Shown here piece after piece: positions 17,435 to 25,389 of a stretch of DNA of 64,000 nucleotides. The notes below the pieces were generated by a model that worked only from the letters and a program-made list of their open reading frames with translations, made no database searches and was not told where the DNA came from. The number at the start of each line of letters is the position of its first letter. The stretch's first letter is position 1. The stretch spans positions 434,001-498,000 of the forward strand of contig JACPVS010000021.1 in the NCBI GenBank assembly GCA_016197365.1, read 5' to 3'. The translations under genes were made by a program, and so were the position numbers. This DNA comes from Mycolicibacterium cosmeticum (GTDB lineage Bacteria > Actinomycetota > Actinomycetes > Mycobacteriales > Mycobacteriaceae).

Positions 17435-19479
17435 GAATCCACCTTGAACACGTCGGCATCGGGTGTGCCGTTCTCGCGGCGGGCGACCCAGTCCACGATG
17501 GCGGCCACGGCCGCCTCGCGGGGCACCCCGTTGAGCTGGCTGCGGTCCCCGAACCTGAAGGAGACCGCCCCTGCTTCCACGTCCTTTTCGCCCGCAAGCA
17601 GCATGAACGGGATGCGCTGGTTGGTGTGGTTCACGATCTTCTTGGCCATCCGGTCGTCGCTGGCGTCCACCTCGACCCGGATACCACGCGACTTCAGTTC
17701 CGCCGCAAGATCTTCCAGGTAGGGCACGTACGCGTCGGCGACCGGGACCCCGACCGCCTGCACCGGCGCCAGCCACGCCGGGAACGCGCCGGCGTAATGC
17801 TCGGTGAGCACCCCGAAGAACCGCTCGATCGACCCGAACAGCGCGCGGTGGATCAGCACCGGGCGCTGCCGGCTGCCGTCGGGCGCGGTGTACTCCAGCT
17901 CGAACCGGTCGGGCATGTTGAAGTCCAGCTGGATGGTCGACATCTGCCAGTGCCTACCCAGCGCGTCCTTGACCTGCACCGAGATCTTCGGTCCGTAGAA
18001 CGCGGCACCGCCCGGGTCGGGCACCAGGTCCAGGCCCGACGCCTCGGCAACTTCCCGCAGCGTCGCGGTGGCCTCGTCCCACAGTTCGTCGGAGCCGACG
18101 GACTTCTCCGGGTCCCTGGTGGAGAGCTCCAGATAGAAATCGTCGAGACCGTAGTCGGACAGCAGGTCGAGCACGAAGCCCAGCAGCGAGGTCAACTCGT
18201 CGCGCATCTGCTCGCGGGTGGTGTAGATGTGCGCGTCGTCCTGCGTCATGCCGCGCACCCGGGTGAGGCCGTGGATGACGCCGGACTTCTCGTACCGGTA
18301 GACCGACCCGAATTCGAAGAGGCGCAACGGCAATTCGCGATACGACCGGCCCCGCGAGCGGTAGATCAGGTGGTGCATCGGGCAGTTCATCGGCTTCAGG
18401 TAGTAGTCCTGGCCGGGCTTGCGGACGGTGCCGTCCTCGTTGTACTCCGCATCGATCTGCATCGGCGGGAACATGCCGTCGGCGTACCACTCCAGGTGGC
18501 CCGACGTGATGTACAGGTTCTCCTTGGTGATGTGCGGGGTGTTGACGAACTGGTAGCCGGCCTGCTCGTGCTTGCGCCGCGAGTAGTCCTCCAGTTCCTT
18601 GCGGATGATGCCGCCCTTGGGGTGGAAGACGGGCAGGCCGGAACCGAGTTCATCCGGGAAGCTGAACAGGTCGAGTTCGACCCCGAGCTTGCGGTGGTCG
18701 CGGCGCTGCGCCTCTTCGATGAGTTCGAGGTGGCGGTCCAGCGCCTCCTGGGACTCCCACGCGGTGCCGTACACCCGCTGCAGGCTGGCGTTGTTCTGAT
18801 TGCCACGCCAATAGGCGGCGCTGCTGCGGGTCAGCTTGAACGCCGGGATGAAGCGGGTGGTCGGGATGTGCGGGCCGCGGCACAGGTCTCCCCAGACCCG
18901 CTCCTTGGTCCGCGGGTTGAGGTTGTCGTAGGCGGTCAGTTCGTCGCCGCCGACCTCCATGACGTCCGGGTCGCCGGATTTGTCGTCGACGAGTTCCAGC
19001 TTGTAGGGCTCGCCGGCGAGTTCCGCGCGGGCCTGATCCTTCGATTCGTAGACCCGCCGGGAGAACAGCTGACCGTCTTTGACGATCTTGGCCATCCGCT
19101 TCTCCAGCTTGGCCAGATCCTCGGGGGTGAACGGCTCGGCCACGTCGAAGTCGTAGTAGAAGCCATCCGTGATCGGCGGCCCGATACCGAGCTTGGCCTG
19201 CGGGAACAGCTCCTGCACCGCCTGGGCGAGCACGTGCGCGGCGGAGTGCCGGATGACGCTGCGGCCGTCCTCGGTGTCGGCGGCCACCGGCGTGACGTCG
19301 ACGTCGGCGGCCGGGATCCAGGACAGGTCGCGCAGCCGGCCGTCGCTGTCACGGACCACGACGACGGCATCGGGGGCACCGCGCTCGGGGAGTCCGGCCT
19401 CACGGACGGCCGCCCCAGCGGTGGTCCCGGCAGCGACCCGGATCGGGGCTGCGGGGGCAGTGCTGGCGGCGGCGCTCAT
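17431..19479 (-). CDS. thrS: Threonyl-tRNA synthetase
   Basis: 682-residue class II synthetase that charges tRNA-Thr. Domains in order: TGS (1-65), the editing domain with its zinc-like HSAAHVLAQ motif (about 77-85), the catalytic core with KPMNCPMHH (zinc Cys and His) and motif 2 YEKSGVIHGLTRVRGMTQDDAH, motif 3 PVLIHRALFGSIERF, and an anticodon-binding domain ending near residue 670. It is the first gene of the HIT-pgsA1-patA-pimA-Nudix operon. An 8-bp stem lies immediately before its ribosome binding site (see 19493-19518). Confidence 0.97.
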   Translation of the reverse strand: MSAAASTAPAAPIRVAAGTTAGAAVREAGLPERGAPDAVVVVRDSDGRLRDLSWIPAADVDVTPVAADTEDGRSVIRHSAAHVLAQAVQELFPQAKLGIGPPITDGFYYDFDVAEPFTPEDLAKLEKRMAKIVKDGQLFSRRVYESKDQARAELAGEPYKLELVDDKSGDPDVMEVGGDELTAYDNLNPRTKERVWGDLCRGPHIPTTRFIPAFKLTRSSAAYWRGNQNNASLQRVYGTAWESQEALDRHLELIEEAQRRDHRKLGVELDLFSFPDELGSGLPVFHPKGGIIRKELEDYSRRKHEQAGYQFVNTPHITKENLYITSGHLEWYADGMFPPMQIDAEYNEDGTVRKPGQDYYLKPMNCPMHHLIYRSRGRSYRELPLRLFEFGSVYRYEKSGVIHGLTRVRGMTQDDAHIYTTREQMRDELTSLLGFVLDLLSDYGLDDFYLELSTRDPEKSVGSDELWDEATATLREVAEASGLDLVPDPGGAAFYGPKISVQVKDALGRHWQMSTIQLDFNMPDRFELEYTAPDGSRQRPVLIHRALFGSIERFFGVLTEHYAGAFPAWLAPVQAVGVPVADAYVPYLEDLAAELKSRGIRVEVDASDDRMAKKIVNHTNQRIPFMLLAGEKDVEAGAVSFRFGDRSQLNGVPREAAVAAIVDWVARRENGTPDADVFKVDS

Positions 19480-19492
19480 CAGAGACTCTCCT

Positions 19493-19518
19493 CATGGTCG
19501 ATCAGGTTCGCGACCATG
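19493..19518 (-). promoter_or_regulatory. Hairpin in the thrS 5' leader
   Basis: A perfect 8-bp inverted repeat (CATGGTCG and CGACCATG) with a 10-base loop. In the thrS transcript it lies 14-39 bases before the ATG and is directly followed by the AGGAG ribosome binding site. A -10-like TAACAT overlaps its upstream edge, so the stem may begin at the 5' end of the mRNA. It could affect translation initiation or mRNA stability. No T-box features or anticodon-like loop are visible. Confidence 0.5.
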
Positions 19519-19531
19519 TTATCGGGGTGGG

Positions 19532-19957
19532 TCAGTCCGATCCGATCCCGATCGGGCTCTTCAGCCAGGCCGGTTCGTAGCCGATCAGATCGCCGGCCCA
19601 GTAGAGCGCCCCCAGACCCCACAGGCTGGCCACCACCACGAGCGCGGTGAAGGCAGCACTCAGGGCTTTCACCGCGATGTGCTGACGACCGAACCAGGCC
19701 ATCGCCGCGTCGTAGCGCACCTTCACCCAGTGCAGCGCGACCTGCGCGGCCCGGAACTCGGTTGCCAGGATGGCCAGCCCGAGGAAGACGATCGCCCAGC
19801 CCGGCCCGGGGTACGGGATGGCCACGATCCCGACGGCCAGCACCAACAGGCCCACCACGCCGACCACGATGCGGTAGACGAAATCGGCAACGGGGCGTTC
19901 CCGCAACCGGTCCCGCCACCGTGCCCAACGGCGCTTGAACTCCGCGAGCCGACTCAC
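19532..19957 (-). CDS. PGPGW-motif membrane protein (TIGR02611-like)
   Basis: 141 residues with two central hydrophobic segments (about 25-47 and 52-66) joined by the YPGPGWAIVFLG signature, an acidic FRAAQ turn, and a third hydrophobic segment at 95-118. Function is unknown. The GTG start overlaps the stop of the thioesterase gene upstream by four bases (GTGA), so the two are co-translated. Confidence 0.78.
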   Translation of the reverse strand: MSRLAEFKRRWARWRDRLRERPVADFVYRIVVGVVGLLVLAVGIVAIPYPGPGWAIVFLGLAILATEFRAAQVALHWVKVRYDAAMAWFGRQHIAVKALSAAFTALVVVASLWGLGALYWAGDLIGYEPAWLKSPIGIGSD

Positions 19958-20574
19958 GGCTGCCCCGGTTTGAGCCGGATGAACAAGGCGTCGGCCTCGG
20001 TGAGCACCTCGTCACCGTCGAGCAACCTGCCGCTGACGTAGAGCTTGCGCCCATCGATCCGGTCGATCCCGGCGTCCACCTGAAGCTCCTTGTCGATCGG
20101 CACGATCTTGCGGTAGTCGATACCCAGATGGGCGGTGCGTTGATACATGCTCTTGGTGAGCTTGGCCGTGGTGAAGCCGAGCAGCGAGTCGAAGAGCAAC
20201 CCGAGCACGCCGCCGTGTACCGCGCCGTTGCGGCCCAGGTGATAGCGCCGGAACCGCGCGGTGCCACCGATGCGGCCGTCCTCGGTCAGCGCGAGGTCCA
20301 CCGGCACGGACATCAGGTTGCCGCGGTTGGGCAGATCCATCCTTCTCCCGGATGGGGAATGCCACTCGTCGGCCTCGTAGGGGGCCAGCAGCGCCGACAC
20401 CTTCTCGACCAGATCGGCGGCCTCGCTGATCACCTCGTCGGGCGCATCCGCTGCGCGGGCGTGGTCCTGCAGCGTGCGCACTGCTTCGATGAACCGGCCG
20501 TAGTCCGGCCCGCCCTTGTCGGTCGGTTCGGGCGGATTGAAGCCGCCACCGGAGTGCGTTGCTGGGTTCGCCAC
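19954..20574 (-). CDS. PaaI-type hotdog thioesterase
   Basis: 206-residue hotdog-fold protein with the acyl-CoA thioesterase signature GAVHGGVLGLLFDSLLGF, where the HGG segment and following acid form the active site. GTG 20574 is preferred because the conserved-looking N-terminus ANPATHSGGGFNPPEP starts just after it. ATG 20598 or 20670 would add low-complexity Arg-rich sequence. It is the first gene of a two-gene unit with the PGPGW protein and diverges from lutABC. Confidence 0.8.
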   Translation of the reverse strand: MANPATHSGGGFNPPEPTDKGGPDYGRFIEAVRTLQDHARAADAPDEVISEAADLVEKVSALLAPYEADEWHSPSGRRMDLPNRGNLMSVPVDLALTEDGRIGGTARFRRYHLGRNGAVHGGVLGLLFDSLLGFTTAKLTKSMYQRTAHLGIDYRKIVPIDKELQVDAGIDRIDGRKLYVSGRLLDGDEVLTEADALFIRLKPGQP

Positions 20575-20706
20575 ACCCGTCACGGTATTGCACAGCATGT
20601 TCCCAGGACGTGCCGGTCGGGTGCGGCGGGCGAATCCTGGTGACGCACCGGATGATTGGCGGTCGGCCATCCACGCGTTGACTTATGACTGCCGTCACAC
20701 TACGTT

Positions 20707-20724
20707 GATTGAAACGTTTCAATC
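20707..20724. promoter_or_regulatory. Perfect 18-bp palindrome upstream of lutABC
   Basis: GATTGAAACGTTTCAATC reads identically on both strands and lies 55 bases before lutA in the divergent gap. The central AAACGTTT resembles operators of LacI-family repressors. Lactate utilisation operons in other bacteria are usually controlled by GntR-type regulators, so the regulator here may differ. No regulator gene is adjacent. Confidence 0.6.
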
Positions 20725-20779
20725 CATTCCCGCGCGTTCGCCACCGCCCCGGCAGCGCCGGCGGTAGCCTGAGGACCCT

Positions 20780-21511
20780 ATGCGAATCGCCCTGTTCGCG
20801 ACCTGCCTGGCGGATGCGCTGTTTCCGCCCGCTGCGATCGCCACCGTCGCGCTGCTGGAGCGGCTCGGCCACGAGGTGGTGTTCCCTACCGGCCAGACCT
20901 GTTGCGGGCAAATGCATATCAACACCGGCTATCTCAAAGAGGCCACCGCGGTGGTACGCCACCACGTCGAGGTCTTCGAGGCCGCCGGCTGCGACGCCGT
21001 CGTCGCACCGTCCGGCTCGTGCGTGGGATCGGTGCGCCATCAGCACGCCATGGTCGCCCGCCGCGCCGGTGACGAGGACCTGGCGGTCCGCGCCGAGGCC
21101 GTCGCCGCCCGCACCTACGAGCTGTCGGAATTCCTCGTCGACATCCTCGGCGTCGACGACGTCGGCGCGTACTACCCGCACAGCGTCACCTATCACCCGA
21201 CATGCCATTCGCTGCGCATGCTCGGCGTCGGCGACAAACCGCTGCGTCTGCTGCGCAACGTTCGCGGTCTGACCTTGGTGGAACTTCCGTCGACCGAATC
21301 GTGCTGCGGTTTCGGCGGCACCTTCGCCCTGAAGAACTCCGACACCTCCACCGCGATGCTGGCCGACAAGATGACCAACATCCTGGACACCGGGGCCGAG
21401 GTGTGCAGCGCCGGGGATTCCTCCTGCCTGATGCACATCGGTGGCGGTCTGAGCCGGCTGCGGGTCGGGGTGCGCACGGTGCACCTGGCCGAGATCCTGG
21501 CCACCTCATGA
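20780..21511 (+). CDS. lutA: L-lactate oxidation complex subunit LutA
   Basis: 243-residue CCG-domain protein with two cysteine-rich CCG repeats: FPTGQTCCGQMH (residues 35-46) with a later GSCVGS, and YHPTCHSLRM with ESCCGFGGTFALK (about 174-187). These bind an iron-sulfur cluster in heterodisulfide-reductase-like electron transfer. It is the first of three ATGA-overlapping genes lutABC, which together oxidise L-lactate to pyruvate in the cytoplasm. Functional evidence comes from the Bacillus family members, not from this sequence. Confidence 0.9.
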   Translation: MRIALFATCLADALFPPAAIATVALLERLGHEVVFPTGQTCCGQMHINTGYLKEATAVVRHHVEVFEAAGCDAVVAPSGSCVGSVRHQHAMVARRAGDEDLAVRAEAVAARTYELSEFLVDILGVDDVGAYYPHSVTYHPTCHSLRMLGVGDKPLRLLRNVRGLTLVELPSTESCCGFGGTFALKNSDTSTAMLADKMTNILDTGAEVCSAGDSSCLMHIGGGLSRLRVGVRTVHLAEILATS

Positions 21512-22968
21512 CGTTCCTGGGCACCCCGGGTGTGGGCAATCTCCGCGGCGAGGTGTCGTTCCCCACCGCCGCCCGCGAAGCCCTCGGCAACGCGCAGCTG
21601 CGCCGCAACATCGGCCACGCCACGCACACCATCCGCGCCAAACGCCTTGCCGCAGTGGCCGAATGCGACGACTGGGAGCAGTTGCGCGCCGCGGGCAGCG
21701 CGCTGAAACAGGACGTCATGGCCCGGCTGCCCGAACTGCTCGAACAGTTGGAGCGCAACGTCGTCGCCCGGGGCGGCGTCGTCCACTGGGCGCGCGACGG
21801 CGCCGAAGCCAACCAGATCATCACGGCCCTGATCCGGGAGACCGGCGCCGACGAGGTGGTCAAGGTCAAATCGATGGCCACCCAGGAGATCGGCCTCAAC
21901 GAGCACCTGGAGGCCGAGGGCATCGCGGCCTTCGAGACCGACCTGGCCGAACTCATCGTCCAGCTCGGACATGACAAGCCCAGTCACATCCTGGTGCCCG
22001 CGATCCACCGCAACCGCGCCGAGATCCGCGAGATCTTCACCCGCGAGATGCCCGACGCCGGCGAGCTGACCGACGAACCCCGGGTCCTGGCGATGGCCGC
22101 CCGCGCCCATCTGCGGCGCAAGTTCCTCACCGCCCGTGTCGCGGTCAGCGGCGCCAATTTCGGTGTGGCCGAGACGGGCACGCTTGCGGTGGTGGAGTCC
22201 GAGGGCAACGGCCGGATGTGTCTGACCCTGCCCGACACCCTGATCACCGTGATGGGGATCGAGAAGCTCATCCCCACCTTCGCGGACCTGGAAGTGTTCA
22301 TGCAACTGCTCCCCCGGTCCTCGACCGCGGAGCGGATGAACCCGTACACCTCGATGTGGACGGGCGTGCACCCTGGCGACGGGCCGCAGCAGTTCCATCT
22401 GGTGCTGCTCGACAACGGCCGCACCCGGGTGCTGGCAGATGAGGTGGGACGTGCTGCGCTGCACTGCATTCGGTGTAGCGCCTGCCTGAACGTGTGCCCG
22501 GTCTACGAGCGCACCGGCGGGCACGCCTACGGGTCGGTGTACCCCGGCCCCATCGGCGCGATCCTGAGCCCGCTTTTGACGGGCACCACGGGACACGACG
22601 ACCCCAACGCGAGCCTGCCGTACGCGTCCTCGTTGTGCGGCGCGTGCTTCGAGGCCTGCCCGGTGCGCATCGACATCCCCTCGATTCTGGTGCACCTGCG
22701 GGCCGAGCAGGTCGATCAGGATCGCGGCGGGCTCCCCGGTGGCCAGGACCTGGCGATGAAGGCGGCGGGCTGGGCGATGTCCTCCCCCGGCCGATTCGCG
22801 CTGGCGGAGAAGGCACTCGGCGCGGGGCGGTTGATCGCGGGCAAGGATCACCGCATCGGCGCCCTGCCCTGGCCGGCATCCAAATGGACCGGCAGCCGCG
22901 ACCTCCCCGAGCCCCCGAAGGAGACCTTCCGGCAATGGTGGGAACGCACCCGCGGGAGCCAGAAATGA
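21508..22968 (+). CDS. lutB: L-lactate oxidation iron-sulfur protein LutB
   Basis: 486-residue protein with an LUD (DUF162) domain over the first 300 residues (SMATQEIGLNEHLE, ETGTLAVVESEGNGRM) and two ferredoxin-type 4Fe-4S motifs, CIRCSACLNVCPVY and CGACFEACPV. A C-terminal domain ends in a Trp-rich FRQWWERTR segment. ATG 21508 overlaps the lutA stop (ATGA). The middle position in lutABC and the domain order are standard. Confidence 0.93.
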   Translation: MTFLGTPGVGNLRGEVSFPTAAREALGNAQLRRNIGHATHTIRAKRLAAVAECDDWEQLRAAGSALKQDVMARLPELLEQLERNVVARGGVVHWARDGAEANQIITALIRETGADEVVKVKSMATQEIGLNEHLEAEGIAAFETDLAELIVQLGHDKPSHILVPAIHRNRAEIREIFTREMPDAGELTDEPRVLAMAARAHLRRKFLTARVAVSGANFGVAETGTLAVVESEGNGRMCLTLPDTLITVMGIEKLIPTFADLEVFMQLLPRSSTAERMNPYTSMWTGVHPGDGPQQFHLVLLDNGRTRVLADEVGRAALHCIRCSACLNVCPVYERTGGHAYGSVYPGPIGAILSPLLTGTTGHDDPNASLPYASSLCGACFEACPVRIDIPSILVHLRAEQVDQDRGGLPGGQDLAMKAAGWAMSSPGRFALAEKALGAGRLIAGKDHRIGALPWPASKWTGSRDLPEPPKETFRQWWERTRGSQK

Positions 22969-23570
22969 CCGACCCCCGCACCGTGGTGCTCGGCCGGATC
23001 CGATCGGCACTGGCCGCTGCGCCACCCGAACCCGTTGTGGTGCCGCGGGATTACGCACACGGCCCGCTGACCGGCCCCGCCGACGTCGACCGCTTCGCCG
23101 AGGCGGTCGCCGAATACCGGGCGCGGGTGCACCGGGTCACCGACGTCGCCGCGACGGTACGTGAGCTGGTCGGCCAGGACGCCACGGTGGCGATCCCGGC
23201 CGATCTGCCCGCCGACTGGACCGCCGGCCTCCGGACGCTGATCGACGAACCACGGCTCAGCGTCGATGCACTCGACCGCGCCGACGCCGTGCTGACGGGC
23301 GCCGCGATCGGCATCGCCGCGACCGGCACCATCGTGCTGGACGCCGGTGTGGCACAGGGCAGGCGCGCGCTGACCTTGGTGCCCGATCACCACATCTGCG
23401 TGGTGCGCGCGGATCAGATCGTGGACACCGTGCCGCAGGGCTTCGCGGCGCTCGACCCGACCCGGCCTCTGACCTTCATCTCCGGGCCCAGCGCCACCAG
23501 CGATATCGAACTGCAGCGGGTGGAGGGTGTGCACGGCCCGCGCACGCTCGACGTGCTGATCGTGTCGTAG
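22965..23570 (+). CDS. lutC: L-lactate oxidation complex subunit LutC (LUD domain)
   Basis: 201-residue LUD-domain protein. It starts MTDPRTVVLGRIRSAL and contains the GAAIGIAATGTIVLDAG and LVPDHHICVV segments typical of LutC, with SGPSATSDIELQRVEGVHGP near the end. The ATG overlaps the lutB stop by four bases. It is expected to work with LutA and LutB in L-lactate oxidation. Confidence 0.92.
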   Translation: MTDPRTVVLGRIRSALAAAPPEPVVVPRDYAHGPLTGPADVDRFAEAVAEYRARVHRVTDVAATVRELVGQDATVAIPADLPADWTAGLRTLIDEPRLSVDALDRADAVLTGAAIGIAATGTIVLDAGVAQGRRALTLVPDHHICVVRADQIVDTVPQGFAALDPTRPLTFISGPSATSDIELQRVEGVHGPRTLDVLIVS

Positions 23571-23612
23571 TCCCCAAGAGTTCGCCAAGCGCTCTGCCTC
23601 ACGCTGAGCCAC

Positions 23613-24002
23613 ATGAACCTGTCACGCATCGCGACGACCGCCCTGATCGCCGGCGGCCTGGCAGCGGGCGGCTTCGGCCTGCCTGCCGTCACCGCCCAGG
23701 CCCGACCCGCTGCGCCGGTGCCGCTGAGCGCCTGGCCCGGCTGCCCGGAGGACCATCCCGAAGGGCCGTGCCGCTGGTGCCCCGGGGACCCGCCGGTGCA
23801 GACCGGCAACCTCCGGGTCAATCCGGTGATCTGGGATGCCGGCATCTGCCACACCTACTGGTACGTCTACCACGGGCAGGGCAATGTCGCGCAGAACATC
23901 TTCGAGGGCGAATTGCCACCGCCGCCGCCCCCGCCGCCACCGCCGGGGCTGATCACCCGGGAGAATTGCGCGCAGATCCTCGGCCCGTTCTGCCCGCGGT
24001 AG
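23613..24002 (+). CDS. Small secreted proline-rich protein
   Basis: 129 residues: signal peptide (about 1-30, hydrophobic core ATTALIAGGLAAGG, cleavage near AQA), then a short Cys/Trp/Pro-rich domain with six cysteines and a run of ten prolines (102-111) before a Cys-bearing C-terminus. No enzyme motif is seen. The cysteines suggest disulfides outside the membrane. It stands alone 42 bases after lutC and may share its transcript, but nothing links it to lactate use. Confidence 0.65.
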   Translation: MNLSRIATTALIAGGLAAGGFGLPAVTAQARPAAPVPLSAWPGCPEDHPEGPCRWCPGDPPVQTGNLRVNPVIWDAGICHTYWYVYHGQGNVAQNIFEGELPPPPPPPPPPGLITRENCAQILGPFCPR

Positions 24003-24017
24003 TGGGCAGTTTATCGC

Positions 24018-24033
24018 CGACATGTCCATGTCG
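24018..24033. repeat. Inverted repeat between convergent genes
   Basis: CGACATG, two bases, CATGTCG: a perfect 7-bp inverted repeat 16 bases after the secreted protein stop and 70 bases from the end of the convergent TetR gene. There is no T-run, so an intrinsic terminator is uncertain; an operator is equally possible. It marks the junction between core genes and the catabolic region. Confidence 0.35.
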
Positions 24034-24102
24034 ATGTTGGGCCGGTAGATATTCACGTCGTCGCCCAATTGTTCCTGTCCGCGCTTCGGGAACCTCCCGG
24101 GC

Positions 24103-24753
24103 CTAGCGGGAGACCGAGCCGCCGAGAGCAGTCAGGCAGAACTGCCACAACTTCTCCTTGACGATCTCCAGCTCACCGTCGGGGTGGGGAGCGAAGGCGT
24201 AGAAGTGGAACACCGATCGCGCAAGTTCACCGAGAAACCACGGATCCCACTCGGAATCGGACGGTTTCAAGAGGCCCTGCTCGACCGCCGCGTTCAGCTC
24301 GTTGCGGAGGAGCTCGACGAACGGTCGCTCGGCGTCGGCCAGCTCCTTGGCGTGGTTCCGGTGAAGGCGCCACCGCGTGGAGACGATGAACCGAGCGGTG
24401 GCGGCGTCCTCGTCGCCACCGTCGAGTCGGGCCAGGGTCGAGGTGAGGTAGTACCGCAACCGCGCCAACGGATCGGGTAGTTCGGCTGCGGCCTCGGCCC
24501 AGCGTTCACACGCCTCCACCATCGTGTCGCCGATCACCGCAAGCAGAAGTTCATCCTTGCTGGCGAAGTAACGGTAGAACGTCTGCAGCGCGACACCCGC
24601 CTCGGCCACGAGCTCCTGGGTGGTGAACTCCTCACCTTTGGCGTCGATGAGCCTGCGCGCCGCGTCGAGCATCTGGCGTCCCTGGTGGGCAATACGCAGT
24701 CGCGACTTCTGTACGGAGGCAGATCGCTCGACCGCACGTTCGACCCAGGACAT
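24103..24753 (-). CDS. TetR family regulator 1
   Basis: 216 residues. The N-terminal helix-turn-helix reads FTTQELVAEAGVALQTFYRYFASKDE in outline (about residues 43-68), followed by a helical ligand domain with the C-terminal FHFYAF segment. It is closely related over its whole length to the regulator at 26710. It is probably the last gene of the minus-strand operon, 74 bases after the secreted-protein gene. Ligand and operator are unknown. Confidence 0.87.
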   Translation of the reverse strand: MSWVERAVERSASVQKSRLRIAHQGRQMLDAARRLIDAKGEEFTTQELVAEAGVALQTFYRYFASKDELLLAVIGDTMVEACERWAEAAAELPDPLARLRYYLTSTLARLDGGDEDAATARFIVSTRWRLHRNHAKELADAERPFVELLRNELNAAVEQGLLKPSDSEWDPWFLGELARSVFHFYAFAPHPDGELEIVKEKLWQFCLTALGGSVSR

Positions 24754-24827
24754 CCGGCAATGTTAGCGCCTCGGGATCGGATCGGTGGCTCGCTACCCGG
24801 TGCGGTCGTCCTTCGGCCCGTTGCCGG

Positions 24828-25367
24828 TCAGCCCGACTTCTGCAACGTGAACGGCATGGCGATCTCCAACGTGTCATTGTCCCGGCAGCCGCCGCTCTCA
24901 CCCAGCGTCTTGTCGACCCCGGAGAAATAATGACTGCCCGGCCAGATATAGCCGACGTCATTGACCGGCGAGAAGCGAATTCGCTGGTGTCCGGTGACGG
25001 CCGCCGCACCGTTCGGACACGGTTCCCAGGCGGGGATGTCGCGCAGGACGACGTACTCGGTGTTCACCAGGCTGATGGGGGCGCCCCACCCGGCGTCACT
25101 GCTGACCATCCCGGAACAGTGCAGTACATCAGGGCAATTCATCGAGATCGTCCACCTGCTGACGACCGTGGCCTCATTCCGGTACACGTCGTCGGTGGCC
25201 GCCCAGTCCCCGTTGGACGTCGCGACGTAGATCCCGTTCAACGCCCAATTGTCCCCGTCCCACTCATCGGCACCTGCGGGCGGAGTGCCTGAGACGCCGA
25301 CGGCCAAGACGACGCCGAGCACTGTCATCGACCCACGCAGGTACGCCCTGATAGTCATGCTCGACAT
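24828..25367 (-). CDS. Secreted mycobacterial protein, unknown
   Basis: 179 residues with an N-terminal signal peptide (hydrophobic core MTVLGVVLAVGVSG, cleavage after AGADE region) and a beta-rich exported domain containing four cysteines (NCPDVLHC, EPCPNG, GGCRDND) and many tryptophans. No catalytic motif is seen. It starts 22 bases after the P450 stop, so it is in the same transcript. An exported protein of similar architecture ends the cupin-ALDH operon (47543), which suggests a recurring role in this system. Confidence 0.68.
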   Translation of the reverse strand: MSSMTIRAYLRGSMTVLGVVLAVGVSGTPPAGADEWDGDNWALNGIYVATSNGDWAATDDVYRNEATVVSRWTISMNCPDVLHCSGMVSSDAGWGAPISLVNTEYVVLRDIPAWEPCPNGAAAVTGHQRIRFSPVNDVGYIWPGSHYFSGVDKTLGESGGCRDNDTLEIAMPFTLQKSG

Positions 25368-25389
25368 CACATCTCGCTGTGGTCGCCGC

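Noticed and set aside
17995..18002. GTAGAACG match inside thrS
   Set aside because: It encodes part of the conserved AFYGPK catalytic segment and is not near a promoter, so it is coincidental.
23936..23970. CCG-rich run near the end of the secreted protein as a DNA repeat
   Set aside because: It simply encodes the polyproline stretch of the small secreted protein.
24574..24581. GTAGAACG matches inside TetR 1, with a near match inside TetR 2
   Set aside because: They encode the TFYRYF helix of the DNA-binding domain; the shared bases follow from protein similarity.
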